Assembly (NCBI GenBank): GCA_015057705.1
Contig: SVDU01000014.1
Span: forward strand, 82,734 to 146,733
DNA from: Paenibacillaceae bacterium
Lineage (GTDB): Bacteria > Bacillota > Clostridia > Lachnospirales > Lachnospiraceae
DNA: 64,000 nt
Reading direction: 5' to 3'
Shown here: positions 48,794 to 58,747 of the stretch, one piece after another
Layout of the letters: each line of letters starts with the position of its first letter
Position numbering within the stretch: position 1 is the first letter of the stretch
Notes under the pieces: generated by a model
Databases searched by the model: none
Told to the model about the DNA's origin: nothing
The model's input: only the letters and a program-made list of their open reading frames with translations
Position numbers and translations under genes: made by a program

Positions 48794-49954
48794 ATGATAA
48801 TACAGAGCAGACGCGTGTGGATTGCAGGACAGTTTATTCCGGCACAACTTGAGCTGTCGGAAGGAAAAATTTTAGCAGTGAACGGGTATGGAACCCAGCC
48901 TGCCGATCATGATTATGGAAATGATCGGATTGTACCCGGGTTTATCGATATTCATACTCATGGAGCATATGGCTATGATACCAATGACGGTGAGCCTCAG
49001 GGACTCAGGGACTGGATTAAAAGAATACCCGAAGAGGGGGTTACTGCACTTTTACCCACAACAGTGACTCAGATGCCTGGAGTTCTGGAAAAAGCAGTTT
49101 CCAACATAGCCAATGTTGTCAATGAGGGTTATGAGGGTGCTGAGATCCTGGGTATTCATTTTGAAGGCCCTTATCTGGACATGAAGTACAAAGGAGCACA
49201 GCCTCCGGAAGCCATAGCAAAGCCCTCTGTAGAGCAGTTTGAACGTTATCAGAAGGCGGCAAAAGGTAAGATTAAATATATTACTCTTGCTCCAGAGCGG
49301 GATGAAAACTTCGCTCTTACGAAATACTGTAAAAAACATGGTGTAGTGGTGAGTATGGGGCATTCAGCTGCTACGTATGACCAGGCTCTCATGGGAATTG
49401 CCAACGGCGCCACCTCCATGACCCATGTCTATAACGGCATGACCCCCTATCATCACCGTGATCCGGGGCTGGTAGGGACGGCTCTCAGAGTACGTGATAT
49501 TTACGGCGAGATCATTTGTGATGGCTGTCACAGCCACATGGCAGCTTTAAATAATTATTATACGGCAAAAGGCAGGGACTATGCCATCATGATCAGCGAC
49601 TCCCTGAGAGCTAAAAACTGTCCGGCAGGGGGACAGTACCAGCTGGGTGGTCATGATATCGAGGTCAGGGAAAATGGTCTTGCTTATTTAAAGGGAACAG
49701 AAACCATTGCAGGAAGTACCTTAAAGATGAACAAGGGCTTAAAGCTTCTGGTAGAGGAAGCTTTGGTGCCTTTTGATTCTGCTCTTAATTCCTGTACCAT
49801 AAACCCTGCAAAGTGTCTGGGAGTGGATGACAGGAAAGGGCGCCTGAATGCAGGATACGATGCAGATCTTGTGGTGCTCAGTGATTCCTATGAAGTCGTG
49901 CAGACCTATTGCAGAGGAGTGGGAATGGTTGATGTAACAGACAGCCAGGATTAA
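48794..49954 (+). CDS. nagA: N-acetylglucosamine-6-phosphate deacetylase
   Basis: VPGFIDIHTHGAYGYDTND, LGIHFEGPYLDMKYKGAQPP, MGHSAAT, MTHVYNGM. Confidence 0.94.
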   Translation: MIIQSRRVWIAGQFIPAQLELSEGKILAVNGYGTQPADHDYGNDRIVPGFIDIHTHGAYGYDTNDGEPQGLRDWIKRIPEEGVTALLPTTVTQMPGVLEKAVSNIANVVNEGYEGAEILGIHFEGPYLDMKYKGAQPPEAIAKPSVEQFERYQKAAKGKIKYITLAPERDENFALTKYCKKHGVVVSMGHSAATYDQALMGIANGATSMTHVYNGMTPYHHRDPGLVGTALRVRDIYGEIICDGCHSHMAALNNYYTAKGRDYAIMISDSLRAKNCPAGGQYQLGGHDIEVRENGLAYLKGTETIAGSTLKMNKGLKLLVEEALVPFDSALNSCTINPAKCLGVDDRKGRLNAGYDADLVVLSDSYEVVQTYCRGVGMVDVTDSQD

Positions 49955-49980
49955 TAAATAGGCAAGCAAAGGATATTAAT

Positions 49981-50054
49981 GCAAAAACAGCATTGACAGC
50001 AGTGGAGGTACTGTATAAGTAGATAAGTCTACTTTGCAGTACCTCTGTTTTTGC
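49981..50054 (+). terminator. Nested stem-loop/terminator between nagA and the next operon
   Basis: Inner stem GAGGTACTG...CAGTACCTC; outer arms GCAAAAACAG / CTGTTTTTGC are exact reverse complements. Confidence 0.6.
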
Positions 50055-50142
50055 GTTTAGAGGATCTGCCTATGTGCAGGAGTGGAACGAAGCATCGGAC
50101 ATTTTGCATAGGATGATAGAAATGAGATATAAAAGATAGAGA

Positions 50143-51117
50143 ATGGACAATAAAGTTTACGTAATCATGTATCACTATGTACGGGATTTGGAACACAGCC
50201 GTTATCCCCGGATAAAAGGACTGGATATAGCCTGCTTCAGAAAACAGATAGAATATTTAAAACAAAACTTTACGGTTATAACCATGGAGGAATTGAGTTG
50301 TGCCTGCAATGACCAGTATGAGCTGCCCAAACAAGCAGTTTTACTCACATTCGACGATGGTTATCTGGATCATTATACTTCCGTATTTCCAATCTTGAAG
50401 GCAGAAAATTTACAGGGCTCTTTTTTTATTTCAGGGAAAACACTGAAAGAGCATGTTTTATTGGATGTAAATAAAATTCATCATATACTAGCCACCACGC
50501 AGATAGACGTTCTATTGCCGTCAGTTCTTAAACGTATGGATTATTACCGGGGATCAGAATACGAATTTCCGGATAATGATACGCTTTTTCATGAATATGC
50601 ATCTGGAAATCGATTTGACAGCAAAGAAACAATTTTTGTGAAACGAATGCTTCAGACTGTATTGCCGGAAAAAGTAAGAAGTATGATCTGTGATGACCTG
50701 TTTAAAAATTATGTAGGCATATCAGAGGATAAATTAGCAGGTGAACTGTATCTGACTTCAGATCAGATCAGACTTATGAAACAGGAGGGCATGTATATTG
50801 GCCTGCATGGATATAACCACTACTGGCTGGGTCACTTGTCTGAGGAAGAAATGCAGAAAGATATCAGGCAGGCATTGGATGTCATGTCGGAATATATAGA
50901 CACTAAAAATTGGGTAATGAATTATCCTTATGGCAGTTATAATGAGGCGCTTTTGCAATACATCTCTTCTACAGGGTGTGAACTGGGACTTACTACTCAG
51001 GTAAAGGTGGCAGATTTATCAGAGTGCAGCAGCTTTACAATTCCACGCCTTGACACCAACGATTTTCCACCAATTAGTGAAAAATTCAAATGCCGTCTGG
51101 ACAAGGAACGGACATGA
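50143..51117 (+). CDS. Polysaccharide deacetylase (NodB homology) family protein
   Basis: VLLTFDDGYLDHYTSVFPIL; GLHGYNHYWLGHLSEEEM; MNYPYGSYNEALLQ. Confidence 0.87.
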   Translation: MDNKVYVIMYHYVRDLEHSRYPRIKGLDIACFRKQIEYLKQNFTVITMEELSCACNDQYELPKQAVLLTFDDGYLDHYTSVFPILKAENLQGSFFISGKTLKEHVLLDVNKIHHILATTQIDVLLPSVLKRMDYYRGSEYEFPDNDTLFHEYASGNRFDSKETIFVKRMLQTVLPEKVRSMICDDLFKNYVGISEDKLAGELYLTSDQIRLMKQEGMYIGLHGYNHYWLGHLSEEEMQKDIRQALDVMSEYIDTKNWVMNYPYGSYNEALLQYISSTGCELGLTTQVKVADLSECSSFTIPRLDTNDFPPISEKFKCRLDKERT

Positions 51118-51135
51118 ACCAGGAGGTGAAACACT

Positions 51136-52185
51136 ATGAATCAATTTGACACACGGTATGAGATCCGGCTTGCTGATAGCTCTGATATAGTACTGATTAT
51201 GGATTTTATTGATAAGTGTTGGAAAAAAGGCCATATCATGTCCCAGGACAGAAATCTGTTTCGATATGAGTATCAGGATGGAAATCAGATTAATTTTGTT
51301 CTGGCAATTGATAAAAGCACCCGATTACTGGAAGGTATTTTTGGTTTTATCAAATGTTCTGATACGAAAGACGTGAAGAAAAAGGATATCTGGGGCAGCA
51401 TGTGGAAAGTACGTGAATCCGGTGAAAACATGCCTCTTTTAGGCATAGAGCTGGCTAAACGGGTTTTTGATTTAACTGGCTGTCGGACCCAGATTGGTAA
51501 CGGAGCTAACCCCAATACCACGATTCCCTTAAGGAGACTTTATTTTCATGACAGAACAGTCCGCATGAGACAATATTATAAGTTAAATCCTGAAATTGAG
51601 GAATTTAAAGTTGCACTGGTTCAGAAAAAGCCGGAAATCTTTCCGGAAAATCATTTTGACACAGAAATTATGCTTTTAAGTTCCATGAACCAAGTAAAAG
51701 AAAATTTTAATTTTGAAAGCGTCAATTCTATTCCATACAAAGACAGCTGGTATGTAAACAAACGATATTTCTGCCATCCATACTATCACTATTTAGTTTA
51801 TGGATTAAAAAATGGGAGTGGCAAATCAGGTGCGCTTTTAATGGCACGGATAATTGAATGTAACGGAGGAAGAATCTTTCGTATCGTTGATTATATGGGA
51901 GATCAGCGTTTGTTTTCCGGGATGAGTAATACGTTAGATAAGATTATGAAAGAAATGAATTTAGAATATATGGATTTTTACACCTATGGGTTTGAGGAGC
52001 AATATTTATGGGACGCCGGTTTTATCTACAGGTCAGATGATGATCCCAATATCATACCTAACTATTTTGAACCATTTTTACGCGAGAACGTTGATATATG
52101 GGCTCATTACAAACTGGACGGAACCCTGTTTTTTAAAGCAGACGGAGATCAGGAACGGCCAAATAAGATAATGGAGAAAATATAA
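51136..52185 (+). CDS. GNAT-like acyltransferase / hypothetical
   Basis: YEIRLADSSDIVLIMDFIDKCWKKGHIMSQD GNAT-like start; RBS ccaggaggtgaaacactATG. Confidence 0.5.
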   Translation: MNQFDTRYEIRLADSSDIVLIMDFIDKCWKKGHIMSQDRNLFRYEYQDGNQINFVLAIDKSTRLLEGIFGFIKCSDTKDVKKKDIWGSMWKVRESGENMPLLGIELAKRVFDLTGCRTQIGNGANPNTTIPLRRLYFHDRTVRMRQYYKLNPEIEEFKVALVQKKPEIFPENHFDTEIMLLSSMNQVKENFNFESVNSIPYKDSWYVNKRYFCHPYYHYLVYGLKNGSGKSGALLMARIIECNGGRIFRIVDYMGDQRLFSGMSNTLDKIMKEMNLEYMDFYTYGFEEQYLWDAGFIYRSDDDPNIIPNYFEPFLRENVDIWAHYKLDGTLFFKADGDQERPNKIMEKI

Positions 52186-52202
52186 GGGGGCCAGGGGAAG
52201 CT

Positions 52203-53378
52203 ATGACAGGTAAAAACGAGTTTGAAGAAAAACTTCTAAATAAGGACTTATATATGACAAATGCAGGAAGGTATGCAAAAAAAATCAGCAACAAAGATAA
52301 CGTCATCATCTGGGGGTCAGGGAGCGCTTCCGACTCATTTTACCATTTTTTTAAAGAATTCAACTGCTTAAGCGGATTAAAAAATTATGCTGATAATAAA
52401 AAGGAGCTCTGGGGAACGCAAAAGAATGGATATACCATATTATCACCCTTAGAAGTTGCTGAAAAGGCAGAAGAGGGACCGGTTTATATTATAATTGCCA
52501 GTATGCGTTTTCCTGAAATAAGAAAGCAGCTGATCTTACTGGGGATAGAAGATTCAATGATTGATACAACAGGCTTTACAGTTGCCAATGATTATTATAC
52601 TTACAAAGATGAAACTGCTTATCAGATCGTAAAATCCCATTTTGATGAATTCAGACAGGTGTATAACAGTCTGGCAGATAAACGCTCCAAAGAGATCTAT
52701 TTAAATATATTGAACTCTAAGATTTCTCTGGATAATAAATATCTGGAATTCATATCCTCCCCTTCGCAAGAACAGTATTTTGACCAGGAACTACTGAAAT
52801 TAAAAACAGATGAAATATTTTGTGATTGCGGAAGCTACAATGGAGATACCATGAAGACATTTTTTCAGTTAACCGGAGGAAACTGCAGAAAATATATTGC
52901 AATAGAAGCGGATAAAGATATCTATTTAGAATTAAACCAGAAAGTTGCGGACGGAAACTATAAACACGTGACAGCCCATAATATTGCATGCTGGAATGAA
53001 AAAACAATATTAAAATTTCAGTCGGCAAAGAGCGCAGGGCATATTGCTGATGAGGGAGAGAGTGAAGTTTTGGCAGATACGCTGGATCATATTTTAAAAG
53101 ACGATCCGGTGACCATGATAAAAATGGATATTGAAGGCGCAGAGCCAGCGGCTTTGACGGGTGCCAGGACTGTGATCAGCAGGTATAAACCTGTGTTATG
53201 CATTTGTATTTACCATAACCTGAAGGACTATTACAATATCCCACTAATGATGAAAGAATTTAATCAGGATTATCATTTATTTATCCGAAACTATACTGAT
53301 ATGGTTGCTGTGGAGACTGTGTGCTACGCAGTTCCAACAGACCGGATTAAACTGAAACTTGAGGAGGGAGTTGAATGA
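52203..53378 (+). CDS. FkbM family methyltransferase with N-terminal Rossmann-like segment
   Basis: NVIIWGSGSASDSFYHFF N-terminus; FCDCGSYNGDTMKTFFQLTGG, IKMDIEGAEPAALTGA FkbM motifs. Confidence 0.87.
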   Translation: MTGKNEFEEKLLNKDLYMTNAGRYAKKISNKDNVIIWGSGSASDSFYHFFKEFNCLSGLKNYADNKKELWGTQKNGYTILSPLEVAEKAEEGPVYIIIASMRFPEIRKQLILLGIEDSMIDTTGFTVANDYYTYKDETAYQIVKSHFDEFRQVYNSLADKRSKEIYLNILNSKISLDNKYLEFISSPSQEQYFDQELLKLKTDEIFCDCGSYNGDTMKTFFQLTGGNCRKYIAIEADKDIYLELNQKVADGNYKHVTAHNIACWNEKTILKFQSAKSAGHIADEGESEVLADTLDHILKDDPVTMIKMDIEGAEPAALTGARTVISRYKPVLCICIYHNLKDYYNIPLMMKEFNQDYHLFIRNYTDMVAVETVCYAVPTDRIKLKLEEGVE

Positions 53379-54547
53379 ATCAGGTTGTAATAGGAATGGT
53401 CGGTGCAGGCAGGGCAACAGAACTGCATATGCACGCATATAACCGGGTAAGCAGGATACCGCTTCGCTTTAAGACCATTGCTGCCAGGCGCCCGGAGCAG
53501 TTATTACCTGCAAAGGAGCTTTATGGATTTGAGATTGCCACCTTCGATTTTAATGATTTGCTTACGGACCCGGAAATTCATGTAATTGATATTTGCACAC
53601 CGCCTTATGTCCATGAAGACATGATTGTAAAAGCAGTAAAAGCAGGAAAGCATGTCATTTGCGAAAAACCCCTTTCCGGTTACTTTGGAACAGGTACTGA
53701 TCCGGAACCAATTGGAAAAAACATACCCAAAGCGGTTATGTATGAGAAGCTATTGAGTTCTCTGGAAAATATGAAACAAATCATTGAAGAATCTGGCAGC
53801 AAATTCATGTATGCAGAAAATTTTATCTATGCGCCGGCTGTAGCAAAGGCGGCTGAGATTATTTCGTCAAAAAAGAGCCGTATCCTTTATATGAAAGGAG
53901 AGGAGAGCCTGAAAGGATCAAGTTCTCCCGTTGCAGGAGCCTGGTCAAAGACCGGAGGTGGAACCTTTATCCGCACCGGAACCCATCCCCTTTGTGCACT
54001 CCTTTGGTTAAAGCAGCAGGAAGCAAAGGCCCGGGGTGCTGACATCAGGGTGGAAAGTGTTCTGGCTGATATGGGAACTGTTACCACCACCCTTTCCGAT
54101 TATGACCATCGTCATATCAAGGCACGGCCAAATGATGTAGAGGATAACGGAACGGTTTTACTCACCTTTTCAGACCAGTCCAAGGCACTTGTCATAGCAA
54201 CCGATACCTGTCTTGGAGGAAGTAAAAATTATATTGAATTATATTGTAATGACGCTGCAATTACCTGCACTCTCACCATGAATGATATGATGTCCACATA
54301 CTTTTTAGATGAAGATAATTTAAATGGAGTACAACTCTCAGAAATGCTCCCGGCAAAGACTGGCTGGAACAACCCATTTATTGCAGATGAAATCATAAGG
54401 GGGTATACCGGTGAGATGCAGGATTTTATGGAAGCAGTCTATTTTGGCAGAGCTCCCAAATCGGACTTTCAGCTTGCATATGATACCATTCGTGTAGTTT
54501 ATGCAGCATATATGTCTGCTGAAGCAGGCAGACGGGTATATCTTTAA
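53375..54547 (+). CDS. Gfo/Idh/MocA family oxidoreductase
   Basis: IGMVGAGRATELHMHAYNRV; IDICTPPYVHEDMIVKAVKAGKHVICEKPLSG; overlaps fkbM-like stop. Confidence 0.92.
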   Translation: MNQVVIGMVGAGRATELHMHAYNRVSRIPLRFKTIAARRPEQLLPAKELYGFEIATFDFNDLLTDPEIHVIDICTPPYVHEDMIVKAVKAGKHVICEKPLSGYFGTGTDPEPIGKNIPKAVMYEKLLSSLENMKQIIEESGSKFMYAENFIYAPAVAKAAEIISSKKSRILYMKGEESLKGSSSPVAGAWSKTGGGTFIRTGTHPLCALLWLKQQEAKARGADIRVESVLADMGTVTTTLSDYDHRHIKARPNDVEDNGTVLLTFSDQSKALVIATDTCLGGSKNYIELYCNDAAITCTLTMNDMMSTYFLDEDNLNGVQLSEMLPAKTGWNNPFIADEIIRGYTGEMQDFMEAVYFGRAPKSDFQLAYDTIRVVYAAYMSAEAGRRVYL

Positions 54548-54569
54548 GAATGGGGAAAGGAGTGAAACA

Positions 54570-56096
54570 ATGAGTAAAATATGCGATTTATTTTTTGACA
54601 TGGCTGCTAAGTATCCGCAAAAAACAGCAATCTGGTGTGACAACAAAACGGTCACTTATAAGGAACTGGCAGCATTGGTAAGCAGATATTCCAATTTTTT
54701 GCTGGAAGCCGGCGTTGGATATAAGGATCACATAGGGTTTCCAATGAATAATAGCGTAGAATCAGCGGCGTTGATCCTGGCGGCTGCCAACCTGGGAGCG
54801 GCGCTGGTTCCTATTAACCCAACCCTGCCCCCAGAAGTGATAAAATCTCTTTTTGCAGCAGCAGATGTAAAACATTTAATTGCAAGAAAAAATTTTCTTA
54901 AACAGGCAGAAGGAGAGACAGATCTGAATTTAAATGGAGTAAGATTCTGTTTGGATGGAACCTGGAAACATTCTCGTTCACTTGAATCAATATCAGAGGT
55001 TTCAGATAAAAGACCCATTATCAATCAGGTTACAGGAGAAGAGACCCTGATCATAACCATGACCTCTGGTTCCACCGGCGAGCCAAAACCCATTGATTTA
55101 ACCCAGAATAATAAATTTAAAAGAGCTATGGCGCACATTCGGTTATACCATCTCACAGAAGATGACCGGATATTGGCAGCAACACCACTTTATCATTCTC
55201 TGGCAGAGCGTTTGGTATTAATGCCGCTCCTGATTGGAGCAACAAGTATCTTACTGCCCAGGTTTACTCCTGCTATATGGTTAAATTGTGTAAAAGATCA
55301 GAAGGTCACATTTACCATTGCAGTATCAGCTCAGCTTGGTCAGATTGCAGAGCTGCTGACCAGTCCCTTTGTACCTGAGATCGATTCTCTCAGATGTGTG
55401 GTATCTTCTTCCTCTCTTTTAGAAAACCATGTCAAAAATGAATTAATTGATAAACTGAACTGTGATTTTCATGAGATGTATGGCACCTCAGAGACTTCAA
55501 CTGTTACCAGTATTAATTTCAGGGAAACCATGAGCAAAAAACACTCCGTTGGCAGACCGCTGCCAGAGGCTAAGGTAAAAATTATAAAAGAGGATCAGAG
55601 TATTGCAAAGCCGGGAGAGATCGGAGAGATTACCTGTAAAACAACACTGATGTGTAATGGTTATTATAATCAGCCGGAAATCTTTCAAGATGCCATGCAT
55701 GATGGTTATTTTAAAACTGGTGATCTGGGATATCTGGATGACACGGGATATTTATATTTTGCAGGACGAAAAAAAGAATTGATAATTACAGGAGGGATTA
55801 ATGTATATCCACAGGATATTGAGGATTGCATGAAAAAAATTTTGGAAGTAAAGGAATGTGCAGCTTTTGCATATCCGGACAACAGGCTGGGAGAGGTAGT
55901 AGCATTGGCGATTGTTCCAAAGCCGGATACCCAGTTGAGCAAACGGAGAATTCAGATTCATTGTGCAAAAAATCTGGCAGATTATCAACAGCCCCACATC
56001 ATTGTTTTTCTGGATCAAATACCCAAAAATTCTCTGGGAAAACTGGAAAAGTACAATCTGCCGGAATATGTAACGAAACATGGCGTGTTCAAATAG
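54570..56096 (+). CDS. AMP-dependent synthetase/ligase (acyl-AMP ligase)
   Basis: TMTSGSTGEPKPIDLTQ, EMYGTSETSTVT, GYLYFAGRKKELIITGGINVYPQDIE; start set by RBS ggggaaaggagtgaaacaATG (ORF track 54501). Confidence 0.92.
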   Translation: MSKICDLFFDMAAKYPQKTAIWCDNKTVTYKELAALVSRYSNFLLEAGVGYKDHIGFPMNNSVESAALILAAANLGAALVPINPTLPPEVIKSLFAAADVKHLIARKNFLKQAEGETDLNLNGVRFCLDGTWKHSRSLESISEVSDKRPIINQVTGEETLIITMTSGSTGEPKPIDLTQNNKFKRAMAHIRLYHLTEDDRILAATPLYHSLAERLVLMPLLIGATSILLPRFTPAIWLNCVKDQKVTFTIAVSAQLGQIAELLTSPFVPEIDSLRCVVSSSSLLENHVKNELIDKLNCDFHEMYGTSETSTVTSINFRETMSKKHSVGRPLPEAKVKIIKEDQSIAKPGEIGEITCKTTLMCNGYYNQPEIFQDAMHDGYFKTGDLGYLDDTGYLYFAGRKKELIITGGINVYPQDIEDCMKKILEVKECAAFAYPDNRLGEVVALAIVPKPDTQLSKRRIQIHCAKNLADYQQPHIIVFLDQIPKNSLGKLEKYNLPEYVTKHGVFK

Positions 56097-56122
56097 TATA
56101 AAAATAGGGGGAGTTTATAAAA

Positions 56123-56401
56123 ATGACTGTAAGAGATTTTATTTTAAAGGAGCTTCAAAGAAAATATACATTGGACAAAGAAACTGACATTGAGTCATTT
56201 AACTACCTGGAAAGTGGTTATATAGACTCAATCGGTATCATACAGTTCCTTGTAAGTCTGGAAGAAGAGTACAATATTGAATTCACAGATGCTGAAATTG
56301 CTGATCCTTCGTTTAAGATCGTTGGTCAGCTGGCCCGGTTAGTTGAAAGAAAAGTGATGGAAAATGAAAGATTTAAAGCTGGTAATGGCAAAGAATCATG
56401 A
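56123..56401 (+). CDS. Acyl carrier protein
   Basis: 92 aa; phosphopantetheine site context GYIDSIGIIQFLVSLEEEYNIEFTDAEI. Confidence 0.88.
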   Translation: MTVRDFILKELQRKYTLDKETDIESFNYLESGYIDSIGIIQFLVSLEEEYNIEFTDAEIADPSFKIVGQLARLVERKVMENERFKAGNGKES

Positions 56402-57209
56402 CATAATTACTCCAAAGACCGAAATAAAGATAGGGAATATTACTGTTGGAAGAAACTTTCTTGTCATCGCAGGACCCTGTAGCGTGGAATCGGAGGAACA
56501 GATCATGAAAGCTGCCAGATCTGTAAAAGAAGCAGGAGCTAACATGCTTCGGGGCGGGACCTATAAACCCAGAACGTCTCCTTATTCCTTCCAGGGGCTT
56601 GGCCGGATCGGTCTGCAGTATTTAAGCAAGGCAGGACTGGAAACCGGACTTCCCATTATTACTGAAGTAACAGACACAAGAGATGTGTATCTGATTGGGG
56701 AATATGCGGATGTACTTCAGATCGGTACAAGAAATATGCAGAATTATTCATTGCTGGTTGAAGTAGGTAAGATAAAGAAACCGGTCCTCCTAAAACGGGG
56801 AATGAATGCCACAATAGAAGAGTGGTTAAACAGTGCTGAGTATATTATGAATGCCGGAAACCCGGATGTGATTTTATGCGAGAGAGGGATTCGTACGTTT
56901 GAGACCTATACCAGAAATACTCTGGATTTAAGTGCCGTCGCTGTTGTAAAAGGTCTGAGCCACCTGCCAGTTGTTGTAGACCCGTCCCATGCTACCGGCC
57001 GACCCGATTTAATTATACCCATGTCTTTAAGCGCAGTTATGGCAGGCTGTGATGGTCTTGAAATAGAAGTACACCCTTCTCCGGCCGAAGCAATAAGTGA
57101 TAAAGAACAGCAGCTCACACCAGAGCAGTTTAAAACACTAATGACAGTAGTAAATAAAACGCTGGCTTTTAAAGAAGAGCTGAACACATATGAAAACACT
57201 GCCCTCTAA
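56388..57209 (+). CDS. 3-deoxy-7-phosphoheptulonate (DAHP) synthase
   Basis: FLVIAGPCSVESEEQIMKAARSVKEAGANMLRGGTYKPRTSPYSFQGLG; VVDPSHATGRPDLI. Start 56388 or 56364; either overlaps the ACP gene. Confidence 0.92.
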   Translation, partial: AKNHDIITPKTEIKIGNITVGRNFLVIAGPCSVESEEQIMKAARSVKEAGANMLRGGTYKPRTSPYSFQGLGRIGLQYLSKAGLETGLPIITEVTDTRDVYLIGEYADVLQIGTRNMQNYSLLVEVGKIKKPVLLKRGMNATIEEWLNSAEYIMNAGNPDVILCERGIRTFETYTRNTLDLSAVAVVKGLSHLPVVVDPSHATGRPDLIIPMSLSAVMAGCDGLEIEVHPSPAEAISDKEQQLTPEQFKTLMTVVNKTLAFKEELNTYENTAL

Positions 57210-57232
57210 TTGGGAATACCAAACAAAAAATA

Positions 57233-57273
57233 CCGCAAAACAGCCATACTGCAGCTGTTTTGCGGCACTTTTG
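57233..57273. terminator. Bidirectional terminator between DAHP synthase gene and phoU
   Basis: CCGCAAAACAGC...GCTGTTTTGCGG hairpin between convergent genes. Confidence 0.85.
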
Positions 57274-57287
57274 TATTGTATGATGCT

Positions 57288-57950
57288 TTATAAGATCCGT
57301 ACATTCTTCAATGCGCCTGTTTTTGCAAATTCGGTCCATTCACATACATTTACCGCATGATCACCAATTCGTTCCAGGTATTTGGCAATCATCAGCAAAT
57401 CGATACACTGGTCAATATGTTCAGTGGATTGTTTTAATAAGTCTACCACATCAACCTTTACCTTACCAAACAGCTCATCCACCACATCATCCTGTTTCTC
57501 TATTTCCTTTGCGGTACTTAAATCCTGTTTAATAAATGCCTCAATGGAACATCTTACCATCTCTCTGGCAGCAGTTGCCATGGAAGGAATATGGCGAACT
57601 ACATGGTAGACATGCTCCCCTTTAATGCGAAGAATCAGTTCAGCGATATCAGATGCATGATCCCCGATTCGCTCTAAGTCTGTAACCACCTTTAAAGCAC
57701 TGGAAACCACTCTTAAATCTCCGGCTACCGGCTGTTGACGAAGAATAAGGGAGAGGCAGCGTGCTTCTATGGAACGCTCCAGATCATTAATGGTACGATC
57801 ACCCTTTATAATATCTTCTGCTTTTTCAAAGTCCTGATCTTCAAAGGCGATAAAACACTGTTCAATGGAATTTTCCACCAAACGTCCCATTTCCTTAATG
57901 TCATCATTTAAAAGATTCAGTTCATGCTCATAATTCACTCTTGTTGTCAT
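57288..57950 (-). CDS. phoU: Phosphate transport system regulatory protein PhoU
   Basis: Two PhoU repeats; LERIGDHASDIAELIL and LERIGDHAVNVCEW. Confidence 0.95.
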   Translation of the reverse strand: MTTRVNYEHELNLLNDDIKEMGRLVENSIEQCFIAFEDQDFEKAEDIIKGDRTINDLERSIEARCLSLILRQQPVAGDLRVVSSALKVVTDLERIGDHASDIAELILRIKGEHVYHVVRHIPSMATAAREMVRCSIEAFIKQDLSTAKEIEKQDDVVDELFGKVKVDVVDLLKQSTEHIDQCIDLLMIAKYLERIGDHAVNVCEWTEFAKTGALKNVRIL

Positions 57951-57982
57951 ATCTGGTTCTCCTTTATATGTTTAATCATAAA

Positions 57983-58747
57983 TCAGCCAAAACGGCCAGT
58001 GATATAATCCTCTGTCCGGGAATCTTTCGGGGCGGTAAACAGCTCGGTAGTTGGGGCGTATTCCACAACTTCACCTACCAGAAAGAAAGCGGTGTGATCA
58101 GCAATACGGGTTGCCTGCTGCATGTTATGAGTTACAATGGCTACCGTATATTTTTCCTTTAATTCATCCATTAAATCCTCGATTTTCAACGTAGAAATAG
58201 GATCAAGGGCTGATGTGGGTTCATCCATTAACAGAACTTCAGGTTCTACAGCTAAGGCTCTGGCGATACAAAGGCGCTGCTGCTGACCGCCGGAAAGACC
58301 AAGTGCGGATTTTTTTAAACGGCCGGACACTTCCTCCCAAAGTGCCGCACCTTTCAGGCTTTTTTCCACAATGTCATCAAGCTCAGATTTATTCCTGATG
58401 CCATGAATTCTGGGGCCGTAAGCTACATTATCATAAATACTCATGGGAAAAGGATTGGGCTGCTGGAATACCATACCAATTTTTTTTCTCAGCAGTGTGG
58501 TGTCAACTCTTGAGTCATAGATGTTTTCCCCGTCTAAAAGTACTTCACCTTCTATTTTAACACCTGGCACCAGATCATTCATGCGGTTTAAGGTTTTTAA
58601 GTAAGTAGATTTGCCGCAACCAGATGGTCCGATAAATGCCGTGATTTTATTTGTATAAAGTTCCATATTCACGTCTTTTAAAGCGTGATTCGTTCCATAA
58701 TATAAATTTAATTGATTGGTTGAAATTTTAATTGTATTTGTATTCAC
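57983..58747 (-). CDS. pstB: Phosphate ABC transporter ATP-binding protein
   Basis: [56 protein letters not shown]. Confidence 0.97.
   Translation of the reverse strand: MNTNTIKISTNQLNLYYGTNHALKDVNMELYTNKITAFIGPSGCGKSTYLKTLNRMNDLVPGVKIEGEVLLDGENIYDSRVDTTLLRKKIGMVFQQPNPFPMSIYDNVAYGPRIHGIRNKSELDDIVEKSLKGAALWEEVSGRLKKSALGLSGGQQQRLCIARALAVEPEVLLMDEPTSALDPISTLKIEDLMDELKEKYTVAIVTHNMQQATRIADHTAFFLVGEVVEYAPTTELFTAPKDSRTEDYITGRFG

Larger units (their letters stand above)
50143..57209 (+). other. Seven-gene candidate biosynthetic operon (deacetylase, GNAT-like, FkbM MTase, Gfo/Idh, AMP-ligase, ACP, DAHP synthase)
   Basis: All co-directional, gaps under 30 nt or overlapping, bounded by stem-loops at both ends. 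Confidence 0.75.
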
